Positions 55,140 through 64,000 of a stretch of 64,000 nucleotides of DNA are shown piece by piece. Numbering within the stretch: the stretch's first letter is position 1; every line of letters starts with the position of its first letter. Origin of the DNA: Mycobacterium decipiens (lineage in GTDB: Bacteria > Actinomycetota > Actinomycetes > Mycobacteriales > Mycobacteriaceae); the NCBI RefSeq assembly GCF_963853665.1, contig NZ_OY970459.1, positions 3,348,001-3,412,000 of the forward strand, given 5' to 3'. Position numbers and translations under genes: made by a program. The notes beneath the pieces were generated by a model, which worked only from the letters and a program-made list of their open reading frames with translations, did not search any database and was not told where the DNA came from.

Positions 55140-56656
55140 GACCGGGAGGGATCGAGCACCGCGGGGGCTGCGGCGAGCTGCGCGAATGCGCTTCTCAGCC
55201 GGGGGTACAGGGCCACAAAGACACCATATTGTTCCTCGTAGGCTGAGTGTGCCCGGTCCCGCGGTGCATAGGATCGAGCGACCGGGATGATGTCGCGCGG
55301 CGCGAAGTCCTCGTACCAGCCCATTTCACGGCCCACGATAATGGCCGCGCCGCGGACCGCCGCATGCTCCGGCTCCGCCACCACCTGGAGTTCTCGACCC
55401 AGCACATCTGCCAGGATCTGCATCCACACATCCGACTTGGCCCCGCCACCGACGACATACAAGGTTTCCGCCATTGTCTCCAGTCCGTCGAAGAGCGAAC
55501 GGTAGGCGAAACAGACGCCTTCCATCACGGCGCGAATGAGGTCTGCGCGCGTGGTCCGGCCGCCGATGCCGACGAAACACGCTCGAGCATGCGGATCTCG
55601 GAAAGGAGAACGTTCGCCGTTGAGGTAGGGCAGATAGATCATGCCGTTGCTGCCGACGGGAGCGGCGGCCGCTATTTCGTTCAGTGCGCCGTAGTCTTCG
55701 TCTCGAGCTATCTCTGCGCGTACCCAATCCAGGTTGCCTCCCGCGGTAAGCATGGGCGCGACCCGCACGACGCGCTGCAGGTCGGGATGACGCAGCGTAA
55801 AGATGCTGCGTTCAGCGCCGGGGGGCACTGCCCGAACGGTGGCCCGCAGCGTCGCCGCGACCCAGCCACTCATGCCCAGATAGCCATAGGAGCGATTCGG
55901 TTCTCCCGCGCCAGCCCCTACCGTCGTTGCGGCAAGATCGCCGGCACCGGCGAAAACGGCCAGATCAGCCGGCAATCCCAGGGCCCGCGCGGCCGCAGTT
56001 TTCAGCGTCCCGATCTGGGCGGCTGCCGCGGCCAACGGCGGCAGCTTCTGCGGGTCCAAGCCCAGCCGGGCCAAGAGGTCCGTTGCCCACACGTTGTGGT
56101 CCAGGTCGAAAAGACCGGTGGTGCTGGCCGTGGTGTAGTCACAGCTGGTGGCCCCGCAAAGCCGCCACGCGACATAGCTGTGCGCACCGAACAGAATGGT
56201 CTGAGCCGCGGCCAACCGTTCGGCATCGTGGGCCTGCAGCCAGCACCACTTGGCCAAGAGGCTCGACGCATCCTGGGCATTGCCGGTGACGCGCAGCAGT
56301 TCCTCTTCGCCGATCTGCGCAATGATCATCTGCGCTTCGCGTTGCGACCTCGTGTCGGAATAGAGGACGGCGGGCCCAATGGCATCATCTGCAGCTATCG
56401 GGATTAGATCCTGCATCTGCCCGCTCAACGCGATGCCGGCCAGTTCATGTGCGTGCATGCTCAGCCGGGTTCTCAGCTGGGCAATAGCCTCACTCGTTGC
56501 CAGCCACCACGCGTCCGGCTCCTGTTCGACGCGGTTCCCCGCCTGGTTGTGGCTCGCATACGCCGAATAACCGCTTGCCAGGATTCGCCCATCCCGTGAA
56601 ACAAGTGCGGCTTTCGTGCCAGTGGTACCAATGTCTAGCGCAATCAGTTCTGGCAT
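55136..56656 (-). CDS. FGGY-family carbohydrate kinase (xylulokinase-like)
   Basis: 506 residues. The start ALDIGTTGTKAALVSRDGRIL is the phosphate-1 loop, followed by GIALSGQMQDLIPI and YSDTRS. The C-terminal LYVVGGGAKSDVWMQILADVLGRELQVVAEPEHAAVRGAA is the second FGGY signature region. It phosphorylates a sugar or polyol; xylulose is the closest guess. No sugar isomerase or transporter is adjacent. It borders the IS110 remnant upstream. Confidence 0.87.
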   Translation of the reverse strand: MPELIALDIGTTGTKAALVSRDGRILASGYSAYASHNQAGNRVEQEPDAWWLATSEAIAQLRTRLSMHAHELAGIALSGQMQDLIPIAADDAIGPAVLYSDTRSQREAQMIIAQIGEEELLRVTGNAQDASSLLAKWCWLQAHDAERLAAAQTILFGAHSYVAWRLCGATSCDYTTASTTGLFDLDHNVWATDLLARLGLDPQKLPPLAAAAAQIGTLKTAAARALGLPADLAVFAGAGDLAATTVGAGAGEPNRSYGYLGMSGWVAATLRATVRAVPPGAERSIFTLRHPDLQRVVRVAPMLTAGGNLDWVRAEIARDEDYGALNEIAAAAPVGSNGMIYLPYLNGERSPFRDPHARACFVGIGGRTTRADLIRAVMEGVCFAYRSLFDGLETMAETLYVVGGGAKSDVWMQILADVLGRELQVVAEPEHAAVRGAAIIVGREMGWYEDFAPRDIIPVARSYAPRDRAHSAYEEQYGVFVALYPRLRSAFAQLAAAPAVLDPSRS

Positions 56657-56878
56657 AGCTGAAAATCCCTATGTTTGTAGGTGTCTGGGGTTGATGCCCT
56701 GAACGCCCAGGACGGTGGGGTGTGGCTGATGGCTGGTTGCTGCGTGTGTGGCTCGAGTGAAATGGCTGCCCGGCCGTCCTGGACGCTCCGGGCGGATTTC
56801 TGATGCGGATCGTCGCTGTTTAGGGACCAGATGGCGGGGGTGCCCACGGGCTTGGCCGGCGATGACAGGAGGCCAACA

Positions 56879-58033
56879 GTGACGGTGCGACCGCTTGTTT
56901 GGGTCGGAATCGATGTCGTAAGACCACGCATTGCGCGTGTGTGGTGGATGAGACCGGCAAGGTCTGCCGGTCGCAGAGACTCGACAATGACCAGCGCTCG
57001 ATCAAGCAGGTGATCGAGCGAGCAGGCAAGACCGCCGACCAACTGCGATGGGCGATCGACTTGACCATCCCGATGGCGTTGATGCCGATCACGGTGTTGT
57101 TGACGGCCGAGCAGTCGGTGGTTTGTGCGCCTGGCCGGGTGGTCAATACCATGACGCAGGCGTTTCGGGGCGAAGCAAAAACCGACGCCCAAGACGCTCG
57201 CGTGATCGCCGAAACTGCCCGCCTGCGCAGCGATCTCAGTGAGATCACCATCCCCGACGAGCTCGTCGTCGAGTAGACCCAGCCAACTGGTTACCGAGCC
57301 GATCTGATAGCGGACTGGGTGCGGGGCATCAACCGACTGCGTGCGCTGCTTGGGTCCATCTTCCCCGCGTTGGAGGCCGCATTCGACTACTCCAACCGCA
57401 CACCGCTCATCCTGGTCGCCGGCCTGTGCACACCCGGCGACATTCGGGCGGCCGGAACCGAGGGTGTCACGACCTATCTCACCGAGAACAAAGCCTGGTC
57501 CGCCGGAATCGCCAAAACCGCTGCTACCGCACCGATCAAGCGGCTGGCGCGCAAAGCTGCCCGACCTCCACCGTGAAATCGAAGACATCGACAAAACCAT
57601 CACCGAACGCCTCCGCACCCACCCCCACACGCGGATCATCGAGTCCCTGCCTGGATTCGGACCTGGCCCGGGCACCGAGTTCCTGGTAGTCACCGGCGGT
57701 AACCTCGACTCGTTTGCCACCGCAGGACGCCTGGCCTCCTACGCCGGATTGGTACCTGTGCCAGGCGATTCCGGCCGCATCACGGGAAACCTGCACCGAC
57801 CGAAACGCTACAACCGCAGACTGCGCCGAGTATCCTACCTGGCCGCACTGTCGGCCATCCGTGCCTCTGGGCCAGCCCGGCAGTTCTATGGCCGCAAACG
57901 CGGCGAACGACTCATCCATACCCAGGCACTCCTGGCCCCGGCCCGTCGCCTCGTCGACGCGCTCTGGGCACTGCTGCGCGACGGCCGCGAATTCACTCTC
58001 AAAATGCCCACACCCGTCACCGTAGCGGCTTGA
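56879..58033 (+). pseudogene. IS110-family transposase, frameshifted
   Basis: From GTG 56879 (AGGAGG at 56867) the frame reads VRPLVWVGIDV, the IS110 DEDD start, and then loses one base near 56918. It continues in the next frame as KTTHCACVVDETGKV and FRGEAKTDAQDARVIAETARLR. A TAG interrupts at 57274, and a second frameshift near 57550 precedes IIESLPGFGP, FATAGRLASYAGLVPVPGDSGR and KRYNRRLRRV. About 385 residues in all if repaired. It is inactive. The 222 bp before it probably belong to the element end. Confidence 0.88.
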
Positions 58034-58578
58034 CATCCTCATTCAGATTCCCCTCACGCAAGCATGCCGCCGATGCCGTTCGCCGTCGTCACGACTATCG
58101 ACCCGCACGCACCGGTATGCGTACAGGGCTCTTCGCAGTTGGTAGGGGTGTGGCGCTTGTCGCACATTGTGTCGTGTCGGTGATTGGTCGAGAGCCCGCG
58201 CCCTGGTGAGCTGGGTGTCGTTCAGGCATCCAGAACAGCAAGCAACGCGGGCATGGTTGACGGTAGTTCGTTGCTTCTCGATCGCGACGGTGTCGTGGTC
58301 GACTCGGTGCAGCGCGTTGATCATGGAACTCGTCTGGCGCTCCTGCGGACCCCCCGAGGGCTCGGTGCTCACCAGCCCGCGCAAGCGGAAATGGCTGTGC
58401 CTCAACATGATGCGCGAGAGCAAGGTGTTCTCCGCGACGACCAACGCGATTCAAAGCTGGTGCCCAACAGGCGACTCACAGCGACATCGTAAGATGCTTG
58501 CATGGTCAAACTGCGTTCTACGCAGTCTCATAGAACCGTTCCATGCTCGCTCTTCGCGAAAGGTATCGCGTATGACAC
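58034..58578. other. Decayed sequence between IS110 and a secreted-protein relic
   Basis: No intact gene. A plus frame over about 58190-58500 reads like a damaged protein (FRHPEQQATRAWLTVV, then SCGPPEGSVL), but with no family I can name. Confidence 0.4.
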
Positions 58579-58761
58579 ATCAAGATCAGGAAAGTATTGG
58601 CCGGCTCCATGCTCGCCAGTGCGCTCGGAACCGTCGGTGTTGGCACGACGGCTGGGATCGCCAACGCCGCGCCACACAATTCACGCGTACCAGCTCCGCC
58701 GCAAGTCAATCGGGGGAGACCGAACCCTCCTCCGGTGCCGAACCATGGCGGTGCGGGGTGA
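58579..58761 (+). pseudogene. Paralogue of the proline-rich secreted protein, start codon lost
   Basis: The frame reads IKIRKVLAGSMLASALGTVGVG..., cleavage-like ANAAPH, and a short proline-rich end (RVPAPPQVNRGRPNPPPVPNHGGAG) before TGA at 58759. The intact gene at 37542 begins MKIRNVLAG. Here the equivalent ATG is ATC (58579) and an in-frame TGA lies two codons upstream. TTG 58597 or ATG 58609 are weak alternatives. Confidence 0.6.
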
Positions 58762-58891
58762 CGGCCCGTCGGGGGGTCAGTGTCGCTGAGTCCGGGGTTA
58801 GCTGTGCGGCCAGTGATGCCGCGGCGACTTCGTACATGTCGATAGGCGTGTTGAGGTGACGCTGCCTTTCTTACTCTCGGTCTTCACAGCC

Positions 58892-60715
58892 GTGCCCATG
58901 CTCTGGATGGGTCAGCCGCCGGAGGTGCATTCGACCGCGCTGAGCTTCGGCCCGGGTCCCGGCCCGCTACTGGACGCAGGCGGGGCATGGCAACAGCTAG
59001 GCCTTGAGTACGACTGGGCGGCACAAGAACTCGGCAATGAGCTGGCTGTCGTGCCGTGGGAGGGCCCGAGTTCGCAGAGCTATCGGGGTGCGCATGGGCG
59101 CTACCTGGAGTGGTTGGAGGAGGCCGGCCAGGAAAGCCAACAGCAGGCTGTCGCACATCAGCAGGCGGCGGCGGCGTATTCCGTTGCGTTGGCGGAGATG
59201 CCAACGCTGGCAGAGTTGTCCGTTAACCGCGCCGCCAATGTGGCGTTGCTGTCGACGAACTTCTTTGGGATCAATACGATCCCGCTTACGATCAATGAAG
59301 CCGACTATGCGCGGATGTGGATCCAGGCGGCGATGTCGATGCAGTTGTATCAGCAGCACGCAAATATGGCGGTGGTGTTGAACGCACCACGTAACCGCCC
59401 CGCGCCGCTGATGCTGCGAGGCCCTGAGCAGTATGAGAATGAGGCGGCCGGACCGATAATTGAGGAACCCGACGACGATCCTGTCGATGACAACGGTAAT
59501 CAGAACGCCCTTGTGGAACGTCCCGAATATAACGATGGACCGCTCATTGAGGAAGTCTTCGACGATGATGTTGACGTCGGCGGCGACCGAGCCCTGGTGG
59601 TCGTCGAGAACGCCGACGTCGTGGAAGCTGAGCCCGCCACGATCCCCCAATTGATGATTGCGGCGCTCAGTCAACTCGCCAATTTCGTTGGCCAGACGTT
59701 TAGCCTTATCGGCAACATCATCACTTTTGTTGATCGTGCTCTCGGCTGGGCGCTCCGCATTTTTTACGCTGTTGCCGTCTACAACGCGGTCGGTATGATT
59801 GCATCGGCGATAGCATCAATCTACAACCTTGTCACCACGATTATTCAGTGGGTGTATGCTGTGTATAACGCGGTCGTGTATTCGTTAACGATGGTTATGC
59901 ACGCGATTTCGTTCATTGGGTCACTTGTCACGCAATTCGTGGCTACATTGACGCAGCTCACGGCCGAATACGTGCCTATGCTACTCGGGGGCGTTTTGAC
60001 TGGCGTTCCTCCATCGGTGGTGCCGCCGTCGAGCGCTGGATTCGTACCACCGGATGGTTCATCGCTCGCCGTTGGCCCGCCACCCGCGCCGCCCGGCGCA
60101 GCGCTTGCTCCGCCCCCGCCCCCGCCCCCGCCCCCGCCCCCGGCGCCCACCGCCACCCCATTTGCGACACCTACCCCCGCGACCGGCACCGCGGCTTCGA
60201 GCGTGTCGGCCCCCGCCCCTACGGCTTCGACCGTGCCGGCCCCCGCCCCCGCATCACCATCGGTGACCGGTGTGGGTATGGAAGGCCACGCCTACCTGGC
60301 GGGCGGCTTCACCCCGGCTGCCAGGAAGGCGCCCGGCACCAGCGCCCGAAAGAAGGCACCGGAGCCCGATAGCGCCGAGGCCCCGGCGGCCGCGGCGGCG
60401 GCCCAGCAACCAGCCCGATTGCAGCGGCGCCGGCCGGCCAAGCTCAAAAAGATCAGCCGCGGTTACGAATACGCGGACCTAGAGCCCGATACCGACCAAG
60501 ACCCGAGTCGTTCGTCGGGCAAGCACCGGGTCGCACTCCTCGCCTCGGATGGGTGCGCGCGAACCCCGGGTTTCGCCGGAACCGCACGCAAGCAGACCAC
60601 CGCCGCGGCAGCCGGCCTAGCCACACTGGCCAACGATGCGTTTGGCGGCAGCCCGCCCGTGCCGATGGTGCCGGGGACTTGGGACGCTGACTTGGTGTCG
60701 CCCTCCAGGCGATAA
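58892..60715 (+). CDS. PPE family protein, PPE-PPW subgroup
   Basis: From GTG 58892 (VPMLWMGQPPEVHS), 607 residues; GTG 58856 and ATG 58898 are alternatives. Residues 1-180 are the PPE domain (GPGPGPLL, the W-x-G-like VVPWEGPSS, NFFGINTIPLTINEADYARMW). An acidic region (about 190-240), hydrophobic helices (about 255-350) and a proline-rich linker follow. The end GFAGTARK...GGSPPVPMVPGTWD is the PPE-PPW signature. No PE gene is adjacent. Probably type VII exported. Confidence 0.9.
   Translation: MPMLWMGQPPEVHSTALSFGPGPGPLLDAGGAWQQLGLEYDWAAQELGNELAVVPWEGPSSQSYRGAHGRYLEWLEEAGQESQQQAVAHQQAAAAYSVALAEMPTLAELSVNRAANVALLSTNFFGINTIPLTINEADYARMWIQAAMSMQLYQQHANMAVVLNAPRNRPAPLMLRGPEQYENEAAGPIIEEPDDDPVDDNGNQNALVERPEYNDGPLIEEVFDDDVDVGGDRALVVVENADVVEAEPATIPQLMIAALSQLANFVGQTFSLIGNIITFVDRALGWALRIFYAVAVYNAVGMIASAIASIYNLVTTIIQWVYAVYNAVVYSLTMVMHAISFIGSLVTQFVATLTQLTAEYVPMLLGGVLTGVPPSVVPPSSAGFVPPDGSSLAVGPPPAPPGAALAPPPPPPPPPPPAPTATPFATPTPATGTAASSVSAPAPTASTVPAPAPASPSVTGVGMEGHAYLAGGFTPAARKAPGTSARKKAPEPDSAEAPAAAAAAQQPARLQRRRPAKLKKISRGYEYADLEPDTDQDPSRSSGKHRVALLASDGCARTPGFAGTARKQTTAAAAGLATLANDAFGGSPPVPMVPGTWDADLVSPSRR
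60105..60145 (+). repeat. CCCGCC hexanucleotide run in the PPE gene
   Basis: Consecutive CCGCCC units encode an uninterrupted run of about 12 prolines in the PPE linker. Copy number changes would be in frame. Confidence 0.75.
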
Positions 60716-60879
60716 GCAGCCCAGAATAGCCCCCTCAACCGTGCCTCGCCTGGCCGAGCTGCTGCGACGGTACTCGAGACTTGACACGTTCCAGAGATCC
60801 GTAGCCATCTGAGCCTTTTAGCAAAATCCCTGGTCAGGGGCTATGGCGGTTCAATTCCACGCGCCCGCGCGACGGACTT

Positions 60880-61262
60880 GAGCCAGGCCGCCCAGACCGG
60901 TCAAGCTCGACCAGCGGCTCGAAACGGACATCATCGCCGAGATCATCGCGCGACACGAGGCACACGAACCGTCCACCTCGGTAGCCGTCGCCTTCAGCGT
61001 CAGCAAGGGCAGCGTCATCGGCCTACTGCGCGAAGCCGGCGTCCCCATCCGCGATCAACGACTCGCCGACGACCAGATGTCGCTGGCCAAGATCGGCGTA
61101 CCTCTCGGCGTCGACCACGGCACCGTCTGGCGTGCGCTGGGAAACGGTGAGGACAGATGCGGGATACGCACGGAAGGAAACGCTAAGCACACTTGTCTCG
61201 GTCGAGCGCTTTCGCGTACTTGCCGCAATTCGGCTCAAGTCGCTGAATACTGCGAACAGTGA
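60880..61262 (+). pseudogene. Recombinase/resolvase-type helix-turn-helix remnant
   Basis: A frame from about 60898 reads KLDQRLETDIIAEIIARHEA, VAFSVSKGSVIGLLREAGVPIRDQRL and IGVPLGVDHGTVWRALG, the DNA-binding tail seen in actinobacterial serine-recombinase and transposon proteins. A deletion removes part after DDQM, and a frameshift leads to MRDTHGRK. No catalytic domain is left. Confidence 0.6.
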
Positions 61263-61450
61263 TCCGTCGATACTTTGGTGAATTGATCTTGCGTTTAGGG
61301 GTTTGGATTGTTATTCAAAGCACCTTTAAGAATACCGCTTCAGCTAGACTCGTCCGTTTCGATTAAGACTCGGCCTCAACCCACGGCCCGTCGTCATCGT
61401 GAATTGCCCCGGCTCGTCCGGAGACTCCACTTCTTGGGAAGGTTGGAGTC
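61263..61450. other. Short gene-free stretch between mobile scars
   Basis: Nothing recognisable; T-rich near 61280-61330. Confidence 0.4.
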
Positions 61451-61600
61451 ATGTCAGGTGGTTCGTCGAGAAGGTACCCACCGAAGCTGCGCGGAGACGG
61501 TGCGCATGTGGTTTCGCCAGGCCCAGGTCGATGCCGGCGCACGGCCCGGGATCACGACCGAAGAGTCCGCTGAGCTGAAACGCTTCGCCCCGGAGGCTAG
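61451..61600 (+). pseudogene. IS3-family (IS6110-like) OrfA remnant
   Basis: ATG 61451 begins MSGGSSRRYPPKLR, the usual start of IS6110-type OrfA (MSGGSSRRYPPELRERAV, from memory). After about 40 bp another frame gives CAETVRMWFRQAQVDAGARPG and TTEESAELKR, the next OrfA block. The intervening about 35 residues are deleted, and the following AELRRAN region is gone. No OrfB or inverted repeats are visible. Confidence 0.72.
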
Positions 61601-61699
61601 AAGAGGATCGTCCAACACATCGGGCGTATCGCCTTCGGATTCTGCCGGGTGGACCCACGTCTCGAAGGCGTACTTTCCTAACACGTTCTACGAGTGCAC

Positions 61700-63259
61700 T
61701 CAAAGATCGGTGGTATGCGTTGCCTCGCGTTTGGCGGCGCTGCCCGCGGCGTCGATGTTACGCGGGAACCAGCGCCAGCCGGCGAGGAACACAAAGGCCA
61801 GTGTTGCGGTGGCGACAAGGAAAGCCACGCGGATGCCTTCGATGAAATCCTCCTCAGCGATCGCAACGGGGTCGCGATGCTTGATGTGGCGCCGAGGGAC
61901 GATTCCGCCGACGTGGGCTCGCGGATTGGCGCTGTCGATAATGATCTCGGCAATGACGTGCCGCTGGACCGGGTCGGGCACCGCGGGCTCCAGATGGGGC
62001 TCGAGTGTGGCCGAAAGCCAGGCCGCCAGGACAGAGCCCAGGACCGCAAAACCGATCGTCGAGCCGATCGCCCGCTGCGCGCTCATGATGCCGGACGCCA
62101 TGCCCGCACGTTCTGCGGGAACCGCCGTCATGGCCACGGTCGTGATCGGCGTCAGGCACAGCGCGACGCCGGTGCCGCACATGCCCAGCCCGACCAGGAC
62201 CAAGGCCGAGCTCCGGTGCTCGCTGACGATCAGCGTGAGCAGGCCCAACATCAACATGCACAGCCCCGCGAGGATGGGAAGACGTGCTCCGATCCGGCCA
62301 ACCAGTTGCCCAACCAGAGGCGACACGATCGCCACGGCCGCGCTGAACGGAAGAATCATGAGGCCGGTCGTGCTCGGGGTATAGCCGCGTACGTTCTGCA
62401 GGAACTGGGTGGTGAGCAGCAGCATCCCGTACACAGCGAAGAACACTGTGCAGATGGTCCCGATGGCCAGTGCGTACGAGGTGTCGCGGAACAGGGTCAG
62501 ATCCATCATCGGATTCGACGATCTGCGCTCGAGCCAGAGGAAGAGGGCACAGCAGATGGCAGCCGTCAAGAGCAGCACGATGGTCTGCGGCGACGTCCAG
62601 CCGACCTGGGGGCCTTCGATGATCGCGTACACAAAGGCCCCCACGGTTGCGATGAACAGCAGCTGCCCGGACAGGTCGAAGCGGCGTGCCCGCTCGTTGC
62701 GTGATTCCTCGACGAAACCCAGCGTCAGCAGGAGCACGAGTACGCCCATCGGCACGTTGACATAGAAGATGCTGCGCCACCCCCACTGATCCACCAGCAG
62801 ACCGCCCAGCGTCGGGCCCGCCGTCGTGCCGACGCTGGCGATGGCGGTCCAGATCCCTATTGCTCGTGCCTTCTCCTTCGCCTCCGGAAACGCCGCGCTG
62901 ACCAGGGCGAGCGAGGTCACGCTGACGATCGCCGCGCCCAGGCCCTGCACGCCCCGCGCGGCGGTCAGCACCGCCATGGAGGGCGCCACCCCGCACGCGA
63001 CGGATCCCAGCGTGAACAGCGAAATGCCCGTCAAGTACCAGCGGCGGCGGCCGTGGAGGTCGGCGAGCGTGGCCGCCGACATGATGAACACCGCCATGCC
63101 CAGGCTGTAGGAGGCCACCACCCATTGCAGGCCGTCTTCTCCCACGTCGAAGCTGCGCTGAATGTCAGGCAGCGCCACGTTTACGATCAGCGCGTCAAGA
63201 AAGATCATGAACAGGCCTAGGCCGGTGGCAACGAGGGTGAGGAGCTGCGTGCGGTTCAT
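61700..63259 (-). CDS. stp: Stp-like drug exporter, 14-TM major facilitator
   Basis: 519 residues of the DHA2 (EmrB/QacA) family. Motif A is ATLADLHGRRRWYLTG, motif C-like AGPTLGGLLVDQWGWRSIFYVNVPMG. Fourteen hydrophobic helices are expected. It is the counterpart of Rv2333c (stp), which exports spectinomycin and tetracycline in M. tuberculosis as I recall. The gene's 3' end borders the IS6110-like scar. Confidence 0.88.
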   Translation of the reverse strand: MNRTQLLTLVATGLGLFMIFLDALIVNVALPDIQRSFDVGEDGLQWVVASYSLGMAVFIMSAATLADLHGRRRWYLTGISLFTLGSVACGVAPSMAVLTAARGVQGLGAAIVSVTSLALVSAAFPEAKEKARAIGIWTAIASVGTTAGPTLGGLLVDQWGWRSIFYVNVPMGVLVLLLTLGFVEESRNERARRFDLSGQLLFIATVGAFVYAIIEGPQVGWTSPQTIVLLLTAAICCALFLWLERRSSNPMMDLTLFRDTSYALAIGTICTVFFAVYGMLLLTTQFLQNVRGYTPSTTGLMILPFSAAVAIVSPLVGQLVGRIGARLPILAGLCMLMLGLLTLIVSEHRSSALVLVGLGMCGTGVALCLTPITTVAMTAVPAERAGMASGIMSAQRAIGSTIGFAVLGSVLAAWLSATLEPHLEPAVPDPVQRHVIAEIIIDSANPRAHVGGIVPRRHIKHRDPVAIAEEDFIEGIRVAFLVATATLAFVFLAGWRWFPRNIDAAGSAAKREATHTTDL

Positions 63260-63346
63260 GCGGGCCCCGATCTAGGCGAATGCGATGGCGATCTGTGGTG
63301 AAACCTTAGGCGGCAACACCGGCGGGGTCAGCGGATTTGGTCGTTT

Positions 63347-64000
63347 TTAGCCCTCGGCTATGCGACGCACCGCGTCGATGAAGACATCGATCTCCTGGTA
63401 CGTGTTGTAAAACGCGACCGACGGGCGAACCGTAGCTTCAAGCCCGAGGCGGCGCAGAATCGGCTGTGCGCAGTGATGGCCGGCGCGCACCGCGATGCCT
63501 TCGGCGTTGAGTGCCTTGCCCACCGCGAGTGGGTCGTGTCCGGCCAGCACGAACGACAGCACGCTCGCCTTCTCAATTGCGGTGCCCACCAGCCGAACAC
63601 CTGGTATGCCGGCCAGGCGCGGGGTCGCATACTCCAGCAACGCGTGCTCGTAGGCAGCAATGCGGTTGATGCCCACCCGCTGGACGTACCGCAGCGCCTC
63701 ACCCAGTCCGACGGCGTCGGCGATGTTGCCGGTACCGGCCTCGAATTTGTTCGGAGGTCCTTGAAATAACGACCGTTCCAGCGTGACGTCAGCGATCATG
63801 TTGCCGCCACCCTGCCACGGCGGCGTCTCGTTTAGCGCATCCTCGCGACCGTAGAGCACACCAATCCCGGTGGGACCGTAAATCTTATGTCCGGAGAACA
63901 CAAAGAAGTCGACGCCAAGCGCAGCAACGTCGACCGGCAGGTGCGGAATCGACTGGGCGCCATCGATCAGCACCCGCGCACCGTAGCGGTGCCCCAACTC
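63347..64000 (-). CDS. SufS-type cysteine desulfurase, 5' part outside the window
   Basis: The visible 217 C-terminal residues hold the PLP-lysine segment SGHKIYGPTGIGVLYG, and the catalytic cysteine in RAGHHCAQPILRRLG, the SufS form. It releases sulfur from cysteine as a persulfide. The frame is open through the window edge. From memory, M. leprae carries such a gene next to a family 2A encapsulin shell gene near cysK and cysE, so this one may be encapsulin cargo. The shell gene is not in the window. Confidence 0.9.
   Translation of the reverse strand, partial: ELGHRYGARVLIDGAQSIPHLPVDVAALGVDFFVFSGHKIYGPTGIGVLYGREDALNETPPWQGGGNMIADVTLERSLFQGPPNKFEAGTGNIADAVGLGEALRYVQRVGINRIAAYEHALLEYATPRLAGIPGVRLVGTAIEKASVLSFVLAGHDPLAVGKALNAEGIAVRAGHHCAQPILRRLGLEATVRPSVAFYNTYQEIDVFIDAVRRIAEG

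Noticed and set aside
55247..56407. 386-residue plus-strand frame over the FGGY kinase
   Set aside because: Antisense shadow of a complete kinase.

Overview
The window comes from a slow-growing Mycobacterium. It is high-GC and carries PE, PE_PGRS and PPE-PPW genes. Its gene order (alpha/beta hydrolase, tldE/tldD, uspABC, universal stress protein, rocE, rocD, DDAH-like, Lrp/AsnC, cbiQ, ECF ATPase, MarR, narK, lppP, mez, stp) matches from memory the Rv2307c to Rv2333c segment of M. tuberculosis. It is not H37Rv: rocD is one intact gene (recalled as split into rocD1/rocD2 there), a fused assimilatory nitrate reductase sits between lppP and mez, and about 22 kb of extra genes separate the hydrolase from the tld genes. 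A species such as M. kansasii or another relative of the tuberculosis complex fits. This is inference from recalled synteny.

Layout. 1-5.1 kb: an SDR end, a membrane-anchored hydrolase, a VIT/VWA/DUF4349 membrane protein and its MerR-type regulator. 5.1-14.1 kb: a VapC scrap, a PE gene, a zinc-ribbon metallopeptidase, an L,D-transpeptidase, small secreted proteins, a PE_PGRS gene, and a secreted NucA/NucB-type nuclease followed 5 bp later by a ComJ/Nin-like putative inhibitor. 14.1-22.7 kb: accessory metabolism and mobile scars, namely a periplasmic-binding-fold protein, an acyl-CoA ligase/enoyl-CoA hydratase pair, a Fic remnant, a three-gene EspC-like (type VII-associated) cassette, a decayed AbiE toxin-antitoxin locus with its operator still present, a tRNA with anticodon CAT, and a P450. 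22.7-36.7 kb: conserved core, with an F420-type nitroreductase, a lipoprotein, an AhpD-like protein, TldE/TldD, the UspABC amino-sugar importer, and an arginine/ornithine catabolic operon with its Lrp regulator. 37-44.8 kb: a proline-rich secreted protein, an ECF transporter, a MarR regulator with a perfect palindromic operator, an FHA-ABC protein with degenerate ATPase motifs, and a phytase-like lipoprotein. 44.8-56.7 kb: an acyl-CoA dehydrogenase/oxidase, NarK, LppP, a nitrate reductase fused to a flavoprotein reductase and preceded by a GlnR-box-like array, malic enzyme and an FGGY kinase. 56.7-61.7 kb: a mobile scar yard (IS110, recombinase and IS6110-like fragments) around an intact PPE-PPW gene. 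61.7-64 kb: an Stp-like drug exporter and a truncated SufS-type cysteine desulfurase.

Functional links. NarK plus the fused reductase form a nitrate uptake and assimilation unit, probably under GlnR. The DDAH-like enzyme, RocD and RocE form an arginine/ornithine operon controlled by the divergent Lrp protein. UspABC lacks its own ATPase. The most novel-looking system is the secreted nuclease/inhibitor pair at 12.46-14.05 kb. The FHA-ABC pseudo-ATPase and the EspC-like cassette come next.
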